This document shows positions 1 through 7,876 of a stretch of DNA of 64,000 bases, piece by piece. Each line of letters opens with the position of its first letter. Within the stretch, counting starts at the first letter, position 1. The notes under the pieces are model-generated. The model worked only from the letters and a program-made list of their open reading frames with translations, searched no databases and was not told the DNA's origin. Source of the DNA: Microbacterium sp. SZ1 (lineage in GTDB: Bacteria; Actinomycetota; Actinomycetes; Actinomycetales; Microbacteriaceae); contig NZ_LPVV01000004.1 of the NCBI RefSeq assembly GCF_002362255.1, forward strand, positions 124,001 to 188,000. The letters run 5' to 3'. Position numbers and translations under genes: made by a program.

Positions 1-417
1 GTCCCACCTGATGCTGCCGTCGGACGGTGCCTGAGCGGGTGCCCCGGCCGACACGCTGCAAAGTTGCTCTGCCCGGAGTAGTGCGGTCGCGGCTTCACCG
101 ACGCGATCGGCCCAAACGTCACAAGTGTCAGCGCCGAACTGCGCAATCGATCCCTTCGCTGAAACGTACCCGACCAGGGCGTCATACTCCTCAGGGCAGG
201 AGCTGCTCAGCCAGTCCAACTTCTCGTTGATGCTCCCGGCTGTGTCGCCCACGCGCTCCTGTCTGAGTGCGGCGTTAAAGACGTCCTGGCAGTTGGCTGG
301 CGTTGCCTGAGACGGCTGTCGATCGTCGCTCGCCTGGGCGTTCCACCACCAGACCCCGCCGATGATGAGAGCGCTGACGACAACCCACGGCGTCCAGTTC
401 TTCTCCGACTCGGGCAT
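1..417 (-). CDS. Hypothetical single-pass membrane/secreted protein, 3' end cut off by window edge
   Basis: The frame is open from the ATG at 417 to the left edge, giving 139 codons without a stop. A short cytoplasmic head (MPESEKNWTP) precedes one hydrophobic segment at about residues 11-25 (WVVVSALIIGGVWWW). A Cys-containing extracellular part follows (NCQDVF, SSCPEEYDALV, DTCDVW). I do not recognise the family. The start codon lies only 2 nt after the stop of a 27-codon ORF (420-503), so the two are probably translated together. The Cys pattern suggests a small disulfide-stabilised exported domain anchored by its N terminus. Function is unknown. Confidence 0.7.
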   Translation of the reverse strand, partial: MPESEKNWTPWVVVSALIIGGVWWWNAQASDDRQPSQATPANCQDVFNAALRQERVGDTAGSINEKLDWLSSSCPEEYDALVGYVSAKGSIAQFGADTCDVWADRVGEAATALLRAEQLCSVSAGAPAQAPSDGSIRWD

Positions 418-419
418 GG

Positions 420-503
420 TCAGCCCGCGAGTTCACAGGCGATGGCCTTGTAGGTCGTGGTGACCGGGCCGGTCCATGTCCGCCACAGCGTGCGATCCTC
501 CAT
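420..503 (-). CDS. Small ORF, 27 aa, coupled to the downstream membrane protein gene
   Basis: ATG at 503, preceded by CAGGAG about 6 nt upstream, starts a 27-codon frame (MEDRTLWRTWTGPV..., ending ACELAG). Its TGA is separated by two bases from the ATG of the next gene at 417. Good spacing of the Shine-Dalgarno sequence and the tight junction are the case for translation. The peptide is polar, Trp-rich and has no membrane segment. It could be a leader peptide controlling the downstream gene or a genuine small protein. No family is recognised and comparative conservation would decide. Confidence 0.4.
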   Translation of the reverse strand: MEDRTLWRTWTGPVTTTYKAIACELAG

Positions 504-598
504 ACAGGCTCCTGACACCAGCGGTTCCCGATATATCAGCCTGAGCATAGCGGTCTGCGTCCGTCGTCCACGCGCCGAGACGTCGCCCGTGATCCCCT

Positions 599-604
599 AT
601 GCTG
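599..604 (+). promoter_or_regulatory. Likely -10 box for the PASTA lipoprotein gene
   Basis: TATGCT lies about 34 nt before the ATG at 638, which leaves room for a short 5' UTR with the GAAAG-type ribosome binding site near 626. No convincing -35 is visible in this GC-rich stretch. Confidence 0.3.
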
Positions 605-637
605 ACGTGGTCTTCAACAACTACAGAAAGCACCGTG

Positions 638-1306
638 ATGTTCGCACAGCGCGTGGCCGGGATCTCCGCCGCACTCATTCTCGGATTGGCCCTCACCGCA
701 TGCGGATCCGGTGAGCCGACTGTCATGCCCGACGTCATCGGCTCCACTCTCGAAAAGGCGAAGAGCGACATCGAGCGAGCCGGGTTCTCGTCTGACGTCG
801 AGGTTCTCGGCGGAGGGATGTTCGGCATCCTGGATGACTCGGCGTGGATGGTCTGCGAGCAGCTACCCGATGCAGGGGACGCCATCTCTGGTGAGCCGCG
901 ATTGACGGTCGACCGCTCGTGCGGTGGCGGCGCAGAACAGCAAACCGAAGAGACTCCGGCTCCCGAGCCGGAGTCGGATGTTGTCGTTACCGACACCACC
1001 GTCGACGAACTCCTCAACCGTCTCAACGCTCCAGAGATGGGTGGCATCCAGCTCGGCGACCAGTTCCGCTTCACCGGCGAGCTCTTCATGTCCGAGTTGT
1101 GGATGACGGGCGCGACCGGTGAGTACACGGTCTACTTCAAGGCTCACGGTGGCGCCCAAGATCTCTTCGTCCTGATCGACGAGTTCGAAACTCTCGAGTG
1201 GACCGACGGAACGGTCGTCGAGATGGTCGTCGAGAGCGTGGAAGTCGAGATCGACGGAGAGACTACGGACGGATGGCTTCGAGCCGTGTCCGCGAGCACT
1301 TTGTGA
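638..1306 (+). CDS. PASTA-domain lipoprotein
   Basis: The start is taken at 638 because it places a lipoprotein signal peptide at the N terminus: MFAQRV, hydrophobic core GISAALILGLAL, lipobox LTAC, with Cys at about residue 22. An in-frame ATG at 599 would add 13 polar residues before the signal and is less likely. After the Cys comes one PASTA-like repeat (VMPDVIGSTLEKAKSDIERA), then an acidic Pro/Glu linker and a roughly 100-residue beta-rich C-terminal part without a recognised fold. PASTA modules bind muropeptides in PknB-type kinases and penicillin-binding proteins, so an envelope role at the outer membrane leaflet is plausible. The next lipoprotein gene starts 3 nt after this stop. Confidence 0.75.
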   Translation: MFAQRVAGISAALILGLALTACGSGEPTVMPDVIGSTLEKAKSDIERAGFSSDVEVLGGGMFGILDDSAWMVCEQLPDAGDAISGEPRLTVDRSCGGGAEQQTEETPAPEPESDVVVTDTTVDELLNRLNAPEMGGIQLGDQFRFTGELFMSELWMTGATGEYTVYFKAHGGAQDLFVLIDEFETLEWTDGTVVEMVVESVEVEIDGETTDGWLRAVSASTL

Positions 1307-1309
1307 GAA

Positions 1310-1651
1310 ATGACGCGAGGCGGCGTGGTCGTCGGGTTCCTCGCCGCTACGCTGTTGTTCGCCGCGTGCAGCGGCGTTGAGGACACCGAGCCGACCTGGG
1401 TGTCGGCGCCCGGGGGCGGCATTCGCGAGTATTACGACCTCGATCCGTTCGGTGATCTGTGCACCCCGGTCTTCGACGCTCAAGCCAGCGGCTTCGCTTC
1501 GTGCGTCAGCGCGGCTGAGGCGGACGTCGCGGCGTCGATCGCGTACTCCGAGGAGATGAAACGGCGGATCCGGGAACTGGAAGTCGAACTCGAGACTCGG
1601 GTGACAACCTGTCGGGATGGTGACGGAGACGGCATCTGCCACGAGCGGTGA
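1310..1651 (+). CDS. Small lipoprotein with C-terminal DGDGDG metal-binding-like loop
   Basis: 113 aa. The signal peptide (MTRGGVVVGFLAATLLF) ends in the lipobox FAAC. The mature part holds a Cys-flanked segment (LCTPVFDAQASGFASC), a probable helix with charged heptads (SEEMKRRIRELEVELE) and a terminal Asp-rich loop CRDGDGDGICHER. That loop resembles calcium-binding loops of thrombospondin type-3 or excalibur proteins. It starts 3 nt after the PASTA lipoprotein stop, so the pair is probably one transcript. Exact function is unknown. The metal-binding reading rests only on the Asp/Gly pattern. Confidence 0.65.
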   Translation: MTRGGVVVGFLAATLLFAACSGVEDTEPTWVSAPGGGIREYYDLDPFGDLCTPVFDAQASGFASCVSAAEADVAASIAYSEEMKRRIRELEVELETRVTTCRDGDGDGICHER

Positions 1652-1656
1652 TACTC

Positions 1657-1719
1657 GTAGCGGATGCGCAGTCGCAGATCTCGACTACTGCTGTCGTTGC
1701 CGAGACGACTGTCCGCTAC
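1657..1719 (+). terminator. Imperfect stem-loop downstream of the lipoprotein pair
   Basis: GTAGCGGA (1657-1664) pairs with TCCGCTAC (1712-1719), and inside it CAGTCG pairs with CGACTG, leaving a bulge and a long loop. It lies just after the lipoprotein stop at 1651 and before the next gene. There is no U-tract, so termination is inferred from position only. Confidence 0.3.
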
Positions 1720-1773
1720 ATGGCGATTGATCGCCTGGTGCGTAGATAGGACCACCACCTGCAAGATGGTGAT

Positions 1774-2526
1774 GTGACAGAGCAATCGCCGAGTGACGAT
1801 GAGCCGGTAAGTGAGTTACGACTAACCCTGCCGCGCGAATCTGCGGCTGACACCATGGTGGCCGCCGGCGCGGCTGTAGCCCTCGGCGTCGTGCCGTTGA
1901 TCGGCTCGGCGCTATCAACGAGCTTCCAGTCAGCAGTGCAAGCCGTGAGTCAGCGCGAGATGGAAGCGTGGCTCGCGCGGATGGCCGAAGTCGTGGACGC
2001 TCTCGCCCACCTCACAGAACTTCGCGTCGACGAGATCGTTGGGGATGGGCAGTTTTATCAGTCGTTAGTGCGCGCGTCACGTGCAGCGCAGGAGACGACG
2101 GACGCGACGAAGCTGAATCAGCTTGAGGCGGGAGTCGCGCACAGCGGCTCCTGGACGCAGCGATCCCCCCTTCTAGAGCGGACCCTCATGAGACTCTTAG
2201 TCCAGTTCGAGCCGGAGCAAATCGAGCTTCTCGAGCTCGTTCACGATCCGCGGCGGTACGCGCTCGCCCACCCTGAACTCGGTGAGATGTTCTCCCTACA
2301 CGATGTCTACAAGCAGGTTCTTGGCGTGGCCGACGCGGGCTCCCTTGAGATCATCGGGCGGCAGCTCAACGACCTCTACATGTCCGGTGTGACGCGATCC
2401 GGCTTTGGCCCAACCTTCATGCCGCTGCGTGACAACCAGGGCGGGTTCGCGCTCACAGACCTGGGCACTGAACTCATGGGTTACTGCGCGCGCGTCAGAG
2501 CCTCCCCCGCCGAAGCCCGGTCTTGA
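1774..2526 (+). CDS. Abi-alpha-like protein (possible abortive-infection/defence accessory)
   Basis: 250 aa, starting at GTG 1774; no ATG gives a longer frame. Residues about 27-50 form a glycine/alanine-rich hydrophobic stretch (MVAAGAAVALGVVPLIGSAL). A helical region follows with the pattern FYQSLVRASRAAQETTDATK and SPLLERTLMRLLVQFEPEQ. This layout (hydrophobic N terminus, helix with A..A.....KL, then LLxxL..LxPEQIxLL) resembles the Abi-alpha family, whose members are often encoded in defence islands. The similarity is remembered, not computed. The mcrB gene begins 69 nt downstream on the same strand, so this may be an accessory gene of that restriction system. It could equally be an unrelated membrane-associated helical protein. 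Confidence 0.5.
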   Translation: MTEQSPSDDEPVSELRLTLPRESAADTMVAAGAAVALGVVPLIGSALSTSFQSAVQAVSQREMEAWLARMAEVVDALAHLTELRVDEIVGDGQFYQSLVRASRAAQETTDATKLNQLEAGVAHSGSWTQRSPLLERTLMRLLVQFEPEQIELLELVHDPRRYALAHPELGEMFSLHDVYKQVLGVADAGSLEIIGRQLNDLYMSGVTRSGFGPTFMPLRDNQGGFALTDLGTELMGYCARVRASPAEARS

Positions 2527-2595
2527 TCGAAGCGCACTGCCTCGCTTCACCGGTCCGCGGAGGAAAGATATGGTGAACGACGTATCGGCATACGA

Positions 2596-4761
2596 ATGGC
2601 AACCGCGAGGGCACCGGTGAACGAACTCAAGACGGCGGAGCGAATCCGAGTGGCGATGGAGCTACTCGCGGAGCGCGCACCTGACGGCGACTACGTGTCC
2701 ATCAACGACCTCTGGGATGCCTCGCTCGCGCGGGTTCCTCTAACGCCTCACGAAGCAGAACTCAACACGAAGGGGCTCGCGCGCGGTCACACGAACTGGC
2801 GGTTTGCGAGCTCGGAGTTCATCACGCCGGGCTGGTTGAGGAAAAACCCGTCGCTTGCTGGGGAGTGGGCGATCACGAAGCAGGGCATCGCGGCGCTCGA
2901 CGAGCACCCCGATGACGAGCTCTTTGCCGAGGCTCAGCGGATCACTGGTGCCGAGCGCGCCCGGTTGCGAGACGAGACAGCAAGGTCCTTGCGTGAGGTC
3001 TGGCTCCCGACCGATAAGTCGCAGCGGCGTCTGCTCGCTGCTGCTGACATCATCGTTCAGGAGGGCTTGCGACAGGGGCTCTCTGCCTTCGCACCCGGGC
3101 GTGAAGTGTGGTCAGCGCGGAACATTCAAGACGTCCACGCACTGTGGGCAACGTCCGAGCGCGCCGAGGGACAGAACTTCATCGGGAATCTGCAGCTGCA
3201 GTTCGCCGCTGCGACTGACGATCAGCGTCTACTCATGGCTGAAGTGGTCGCCCTGCAGGTACTGCCTATTGGATGGATCATCGGGCACGCGAAGAAGCGC
3301 GAGCGCGTCCAGGCGATGCTCGACCTCATGGATCACCCGGTACAGATCCCCCGAGTGTTCGACGAAGCATTCAGCGGTGGCGCATTCCACCCAGGGCAGG
3401 GGATGCAGACGCACATCCAACGTGCCATCACCGTCATCCTCGATGTCTTGCTCGCATGGACCAAGCTCGACCACGACGCACAAGCTGATGCGCTCGCGAA
3501 CCCGATCGCGTGGCGTGACATCGTGCTGTCGACGGGCGAGGCCTTCCCCACCCAGCGATTCGCCCTGCTCTATCTGGTGCATCCAGGATTCTTCGGCCCA
3601 ATCGTCGCTCCCGAACACCGCTCACGCATTCGCTCGGCCTTCATCGGAGAAATCGGCGGAGCCTTCTCGGACGACCCCGACGCCGACCTGCAGCAGATCT
3701 TCATTGCGCTGCAGACGAAGGAGGGCAAGCCGGTCAATGTGTATGACGAGCCACTGCGCAGTTCGTGGCAATCGGCAGACGCCGAGATCACCACGCCTGT
3801 AACTGAAGAACAAACGGAGCCCACCGTTCGCGACGAGCAGTCCCACCCTCGCGGGTTCGTCCCCAGCGACGTCGACACGACGACCCTCGCCGCCTCGACC
3901 CACCTGTACGAGGAGTGGCTCGTCAAGGCCACGAAAGCGCTGCACCGCCGGGGACAGATCATTCTGTACGGCCCGCCTGGCACAGGTAAGACGTATGTCG
4001 CCCGAGCTCTCGCTGAGACATTGCGTCAACCCGGAACCGTCATCAAGCGCATCCAGTTCCACCCCTCGTATACCTATGAGGACTTCTTTGCCGGATATCG
4101 GCCGGTGACGGATGCCGCGGGCCAATTGTCCTTTTCTCTGACGCGCGGCCCGCTTCGAGAGATCGCGGACGAAGCGCGCAAGAACCCGGATGTCCCGCAC
4201 GTGCTGATAATCGACGAAATCAACCGGGCGAATCTCAGCAAGGTCTTCGGCGAGCTGTACTACCTGCTCGAGTACCGCGACGACGCGATCGACGTGCTCT
4301 ACGCGGGCTCCGGCGATGACGGCGGCAAGGCGTTCACCCTCCCGGCGAACGTGCTCATCATCGGCACGATGAACACCGCAGACCGCTCGATCGCACTTCT
4401 CGACTCGGCCATGCGCCGCCGCTTCTCGTTCTTCGAATTGCACCCCGATGTCGCACCGGTGAAGGACATCCTCGTCCGCTGGGCCGTGCATCACCCGCAG
4501 AGCCTGCCGGTGGCCGAGCTCTTCGAGCGCCTCAATTCGAGCATCCGTGATCGCGATGACCGCATCGGACCGAGCCATCTGCTGCGAACGGATGATCTCA
4601 GCGAAGACGACCTGAGCGCTGTGTGGGAGGAAAGCATCCTGCCGTTGCTCGAGGAGCGCCACATCGGAAGCGGGGTTGACGTGCATGTGAAGTACGGACT
4701 CAAGACGCTGCTGGACGGACTCGGCGCCGCTGAATCCGAGGCGACAGCGTCGGAGACATGA
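2596..4761 (+). CDS. mcrB: McrB-type AAA+ GTPase subunit of a modification-dependent restriction system
   Basis: 721 aa. An N-terminal winged-helix-like region (about residues 7-110, INDLWDAS and EWAITKQGIAAL) resembles the Mrr-type DNA-recognition domain. A helical middle of unknown fold follows. The AAA+ motor carries Walker A GPPGTGKT (459-466), the McrB-specific Walker B VLIIDEINRAN (536-546), and the sensor/NTxD-like motif GTMNTADRS (590-598) followed by MRRRF. McrB oligomerises, hydrolyses GTP and translocates DNA while recruiting the McrC nuclease to cut methylated or otherwise modified DNA. The stop overlaps the mcrC start (ATGA, 4758-4761). A GTG at 2617 (VNELKTAE) is an alternative start. 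The N-terminal domain differs from the E. coli 5-methylcytosine reader, so target specificity cannot be read from sequence. Confidence 0.9.
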   Translation: MATARAPVNELKTAERIRVAMELLAERAPDGDYVSINDLWDASLARVPLTPHEAELNTKGLARGHTNWRFASSEFITPGWLRKNPSLAGEWAITKQGIAALDEHPDDELFAEAQRITGAERARLRDETARSLREVWLPTDKSQRRLLAAADIIVQEGLRQGLSAFAPGREVWSARNIQDVHALWATSERAEGQNFIGNLQLQFAAATDDQRLLMAEVVALQVLPIGWIIGHAKKRERVQAMLDLMDHPVQIPRVFDEAFSGGAFHPGQGMQTHIQRAITVILDVLLAWTKLDHDAQADALANPIAWRDIVLSTGEAFPTQRFALLYLVHPGFFGPIVAPEHRSRIRSAFIGEIGGAFSDDPDADLQQIFIALQTKEGKPVNVYDEPLRSSWQSADAEITTPVTEEQTEPTVRDEQSHPRGFVPSDVDTTTLAASTHLYEEWLVKATKALHRRGQIILYGPPGTGKTYVARALAETLRQPGTVIKRIQFHPSYTYEDFFAGYRPVTDAAGQLSFSLTRGPLREIADEARKNPDVPHVLIIDEINRANLSKVFGELYYLLEYRDDAIDVLYAGSGDDGGKAFTLPANVLIIGTMNTADRSIALLDSAMRRRFSFFELHPDVAPVKDILVRWAVHHPQSLPVAELFERLNSSIRDRDDRIGPSHLLRTDDLSEDDLSAVWEESILPLLEERHIGSGVDVHVKYGLKTLLDGLGAAESEATASET

Positions 4762-5978
4762 GTTCGACGGCGGTCGGCATCCGCGTCGAGGAGATTGCTG
4801 AGAAAGGCGAGTCCGTCGTCGCGCTGTCCGTGTCACAAGCGGCGCGTCTGCAGGAGTTGAAGTTCTGTCGCGTGTCTCCGACAGGGGATGCGGAACTTTG
4901 GCGCATCACCGACGTGACGCGCGTGGGAGTCGTCACGCTCGATGAACTTCGACTGATCATTCGACCCAAAACTCCCTTGCGGAGCCTGATCTTCATGGCC
5001 TCGTACTCGGGCGTGCAGGCTGACGTGAGCCACGCGACCTTCGCATTCGATGCTGATCACGATCTGCCCTCAACGCTGGCCTCAGCGCTGATGCGAGCAG
5101 TGCGCGCCGCAACAGGGCGAGGGCTGCTGAAGGGCTATGTGTCCGTCGAGGAGGCGGGCACGGTGATTCGCGGCCGATGGGACGTGGCACGCCAGTTGAG
5201 GGCACGGCCCGGCATTCCGGTGCCGGCTGAACTGACCTATGACGACTACACCGAGGACATCGCGGAGAACCGAATCGTCAAGTCTGCGCTGCGCGCGCTG
5301 GCGCGACTCGAACAGCTGCCCCGACGCGTCGTCGACGAACTCGGCCCGCTGCTGGGGATGTTCTCCGAGATCTCGGATCTGCGGGTTGGCGGTCGGCTCA
5401 CCTTGCCGGCAGAGACCCGATTGAACGCGCACTACCAGCCGGCGCTTCGCCTCGCGCAATGGATTCTCGAAGCGACATCGTGGGCGCACGCAGAAGGAGC
5501 AAGTTCCGGTTCGACATTCCTGCTGAACGTCGCCAAGGTTTACGAGGACTTCGTCGGCTCGGTGCTCTGCGCGACGCTGAGGCCCGGAGGGTTCGAGGTC
5601 GATCTGCAGGTGTCGGACTGGCGATTGGACACCGCCGGCAAGATCCGGATGCGACCGGACATCGTAATCTCGCGTCGGGGTCGCGTCGTGGCTGTGGCCG
5701 ACACGAAGTACAAGGTCTGGGGCGAGGGTGATGGCTCTCCGCCGAACGCCGACATATACCAAGGCCTTGCGTACGCCGTCACCGCACACGTGCCTGAGGT
5801 GCATCTGCTGTACGTGTCGAGAGACGTAGAGCCGCGGCGCTACGAAATTGCCGCGACTCAGACTGCGGTCGTGGCCCACGCAGTGGACATGGGCGGCAGG
5901 CCTGGAGAGTTGATTTCTCGAGTTGCAGATCTTGCGCGGGCGCTCGTCGGTTCAGCGGCGGTCTCACTGAATCGCTGA
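4758..5978 (+). CDS. mcrC: McrC-type nuclease subunit
   Basis: 406 aa, start ATG overlapping the mcrB stop by 4 nt. The N-terminal beta-rich part (about 1-110) is typical of the McrC domain that stimulates the McrB motor. The C-terminal half carries a PD-(D/E)XK-type core: MRPDIVI with D301, then VADTKYK with D315 and K317. This D...DxK pattern is characteristic of McrC rather than the commoner D...ExK. It cuts DNA only within the McrB ring complex. The gene is followed by a convergent oxidoreductase gene, so it ends the operon. Confidence 0.9.
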   Translation: MSSTAVGIRVEEIAEKGESVVALSVSQAARLQELKFCRVSPTGDAELWRITDVTRVGVVTLDELRLIIRPKTPLRSLIFMASYSGVQADVSHATFAFDADHDLPSTLASALMRAVRAATGRGLLKGYVSVEEAGTVIRGRWDVARQLRARPGIPVPAELTYDDYTEDIAENRIVKSALRALARLEQLPRRVVDELGPLLGMFSEISDLRVGGRLTLPAETRLNAHYQPALRLAQWILEATSWAHAEGASSGSTFLLNVAKVYEDFVGSVLCATLRPGGFEVDLQVSDWRLDTAGKIRMRPDIVISRRGRVVAVADTKYKVWGEGDGSPPNADIYQGLAYAVTAHVPEVHLLYVSRDVEPRRYEIAATQTAVVAHAVDMGGRPGELISRVADLARALVGSAAVSLNR

Positions 5979-6053
5979 GGCGGAAGATTCCGCGATCACC
6001 CTCGGCACCGTCCGCGGGACATAATCGACGCAGTCCGATGACGCCTGACGAGG

Positions 6054-6081
6054 AGGGAGCGCACGGGCTTTTGAGCTCCCT
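6054..6081. terminator. Stem-loop between convergent mcrC and oxidoreductase genes
   Basis: AGGGAGC (6054-6060) pairs with GCTCCCT (6075-6081) around a 14-nt loop. Position between two converging stops (5978 and 6114) makes a bidirectional terminator plausible. There is no long T-run on either side. Confidence 0.4.
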
Positions 6082-6113
6082 TCTGGCGGCCTCACCCCGC
6101 CCCTCAGACCCGC

Positions 6114-7043
6114 TCACGGAATCACGATCACCTTCCCCGCGATCCGACCCTCCGCAGCCTCGGCATGCACCACAGGCAGTTCCTCGAGCGGAACCCGCCG
6201 CGTGACCTCGACCGTCAGCACCCCGGCATCCACGAGTCCGACGAGTTCGCGCAACTTCTCGGCGTCGCTCTGCACGAACACGACGACCGAGCGCACGCCG
6301 CGCTCGGCGTCGTCGGGTGCGGGCATCCACGCGGTGGTGCTGACGACGACTCCGCCGTCGCGCACGAGGCCGACCAGGGCGGTGAACTCGTCGGGCTCGA
6401 TGGGGGCGAGGTTGAGTAGCAGGTCGACCTGGTCAGTCACGGCATCCTGCACCGTCGCCTGTGTGTGGTCGATGATCTCGTCGGCGCCGGCTGCGCGCAC
6501 GGCATCCGCACTCCGGGGGCTCGCGGTCGCGATGACGTAGGCGCCCGCGCGCTTGGCGAGGGCGATCGCGTACTTGCCGACGACTCCGCCGGCGCCGACG
6601 ATGAGCACGCGCTGGCCGGCTTCGAGTCCGCCCTCGTCGAACAGCGCCTGGCGCGCGGTGAGGGCGACCGACGGGAGTGCGGCGGCATCCGCCAGCGGAA
6701 CACTCGTGGGCGCCGCGACGATCGAGTCGGCGGGAGCGACGACGTACTCGGCGGCACCTCCGTCGTCGGTCATCGGCAGGAAACCGATCACCGGGTCGCC
6801 GACCGCGAAGCCCTCTACGCCGTTGCCGATGGCGTCGATCGTTCCGGACACGTCGTATCCGGGGACGTGCGGGAGCCTCACCGGGATTGGCAGGAATCCG
6901 GCGCGCATGCCGTTGTCGGCGGCGTTGAAAGCGGATGCCGCGACGCGCACCCGCACCTGACCGGCCGCCGTAGTGGGCTGGTCGATCTCCTCGATGCGGA
7001 GAACCTCGGGACCGCCGACCTCGTGGAACCGTATTGCCTTCAT
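6114..7043 (-). CDS. Zinc-independent quinone oxidoreductase/NADP-dependent alcohol dehydrogenase-like (MDR family)
   Basis: 309 aa. The start is at 7043 (MKAIRFHEVG), preceded by AGGGAAGAAG; an upstream ATG at 7082 would put the operator inside the coding region. GroES-like N-terminal domain with HVPGYDVSGTIDAIG, then a Rossmann domain with the nucleotide motif VGAGGVVGKYAIALAK and an ASPRSADAV loop. Zinc-ligand cysteines are absent, as in quinone oxidoreductases (QOR/CurA-like). These enzymes reduce quinones or alpha,beta-unsaturated carbonyls with NADPH in the cytoplasm. The divergent MarR gene and two shared palindromes (7065-7080, 7100-7115) imply induction by an electrophile or phenolic compound. 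Confidence 0.85.
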   Translation of the reverse strand: MKAIRFHEVGGPEVLRIEEIDQPTTAAGQVRVRVAASAFNAADNGMRAGFLPIPVRLPHVPGYDVSGTIDAIGNGVEGFAVGDPVIGFLPMTDDGGAAEYVVAPADSIVAAPTSVPLADAAALPSVALTARQALFDEGGLEAGQRVLIVGAGGVVGKYAIALAKRAGAYVIATASPRSADAVRAAGADEIIDHTQATVQDAVTDQVDLLLNLAPIEPDEFTALVGLVRDGGVVVSTTAWMPAPDDAERGVRSVVVFVQSDAEKLRELVGLVDAGVLTVEVTRRVPLEELPVVHAEAAEGRIAGKVIVIP

Positions 7044-7064
7044 GACTTCTTCCCTTTCGTAAGT

Positions 7065-7115
7065 ACTTCGAATTCGAAGCACACGGCGACAGTAGCACTG
7101 CTTCGAATTCGAAGC
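7065..7115. promoter_or_regulatory. Twin operators in the oxidoreductase/marR intergenic region
   Basis: CTTCGAATTCGAAG occurs twice as a perfect palindrome (7066-7079 and 7101-7114) with centres exactly 35 bp apart. One copy borders the oxidoreductase 5' end. The other lies just upstream of the marR -10 box TATACT (7120-7125). These are very probably the binding sites of the MarR protein encoded at 7132. Confidence 0.8.
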
Positions 7116-7119
7116 AACC

Positions 7120-7125
7120 TATACT
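7120..7125 (+). promoter_or_regulatory. -10 box of a leaderless marR transcript
   Basis: TATACT ends 6 nt before the ATG at 7132, the usual distance from a -10 box to the transcription start. The mRNA would therefore begin at or next to the start codon. Operator 7100-7115 occupies the -35/-10 spacer, so bound MarR would block its own promoter. Confidence 0.6.
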
Positions 7126-7131
7126 GGGATC

Positions 7132-7638
7132 ATGAGTCGTCCCGCGCAGCTGTCCCCGCTCGAGCTCTCGGCGTACTTCGCGTTCACCGAGGTCAGTAGC
7201 CTGCTGCGGCACGAGGTCGAGAAGCAGCTGCGCGACGTCGGCAAGCTCAGCTACGTGCAGTTCCAGTTGCTCGCGCGGCTCGGCGATGCCCCCGGCGGGT
7301 CGCAGCGGATGACGGATCTCGCCGACGGAGTTGTGTACAGCCGGAGTGGGCTGACGTATCAGGCGCAGACGCTGGAGGAGCGCGGGCTGGTCACGCGGGC
7401 GCCGTCACCGGAGGATGAGCGGAGCACTCTGGTGACGCTGACCGATGCGGGGCGTGCGGTACTGGCGGAGGTGTTCCCCGGGCACATCGCGGTCGTGCGG
7501 AGGTTGCTGTTCGAGTCGCTAGATGAGCGGGATGTGGAGGTGCTGGAGCGGGTGATGACGCGGGCGAGTGGGCATCTGCGGGCTAATCCGCCGCGGAGTG
7601 CTGGGGGGCGGAGGAGCGACAAGTCGCGCGTCAAGTGA
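7132..7638 (+). CDS. MarR-family transcriptional regulator
   Basis: 168 aa. Winged-helix fold: dimerisation helix at the N terminus (LSAYFAFTEVSSLLRHEVEKQL), recognition region MTDLADGVVYSRSGLTYQAQTLEERGLV and the wing R.PSPEDERSTLVTLTDAG, which is the canonical MarR signature D-R...L-T..G. The last 25 residues are a basic tail. It should repress itself and the divergent oxidoreductase from the twin palindromes between them. The gene lacks a Shine-Dalgarno sequence, consistent with a leaderless message. Confidence 0.9.
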   Translation: MSRPAQLSPLELSAYFAFTEVSSLLRHEVEKQLRDVGKLSYVQFQLLARLGDAPGGSQRMTDLADGVVYSRSGLTYQAQTLEERGLVTRAPSPEDERSTLVTLTDAGRAVLAEVFPGHIAVVRRLLFESLDERDVEVLERVMTRASGHLRANPPRSAGGRRSDKSRVK

Positions 7639-7659
7639 AGGCTGGCTAGACACCCTCGA

Positions 7660-7863
7660 CGCGGCACGCGAAGGACGCACACAGAGGGGGTCTTTGGGGT
7701 CTCAGCGACGCCTTCGATCTCCGAGGCCCCGAAAATGGTCGCGGCATGGAGAGGTTCCGGGTGCTTGTCCTGCAATCGTGCGCATCGCATAGCAAGCTCG
7801 GAGACCTTCGAGAAACACTGGCTGAACGAGAACGCCACTTCCAGCAGAATCGCGTAGCCGCTC
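7660..7863 (-). pseudogene. Possible decayed coding remnant between marR and the defence operon
   Basis: Just after the stop of the YobI-like gene, the minus strand keeps an open frame with high GC at third positions and protein-like composition (ESQKSGYAILLEVAFSFSQ, then CARLQDKHPEPLHAATIFG). It has no ribosome binding site. It then runs on into an antisense frame of marR. I read it as the tail of a gene lost when the defence operon was inserted, but a chance open frame is not excluded. Confidence 0.2.
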
Positions 7864-7876
7864 TTCTGCGACTCGC

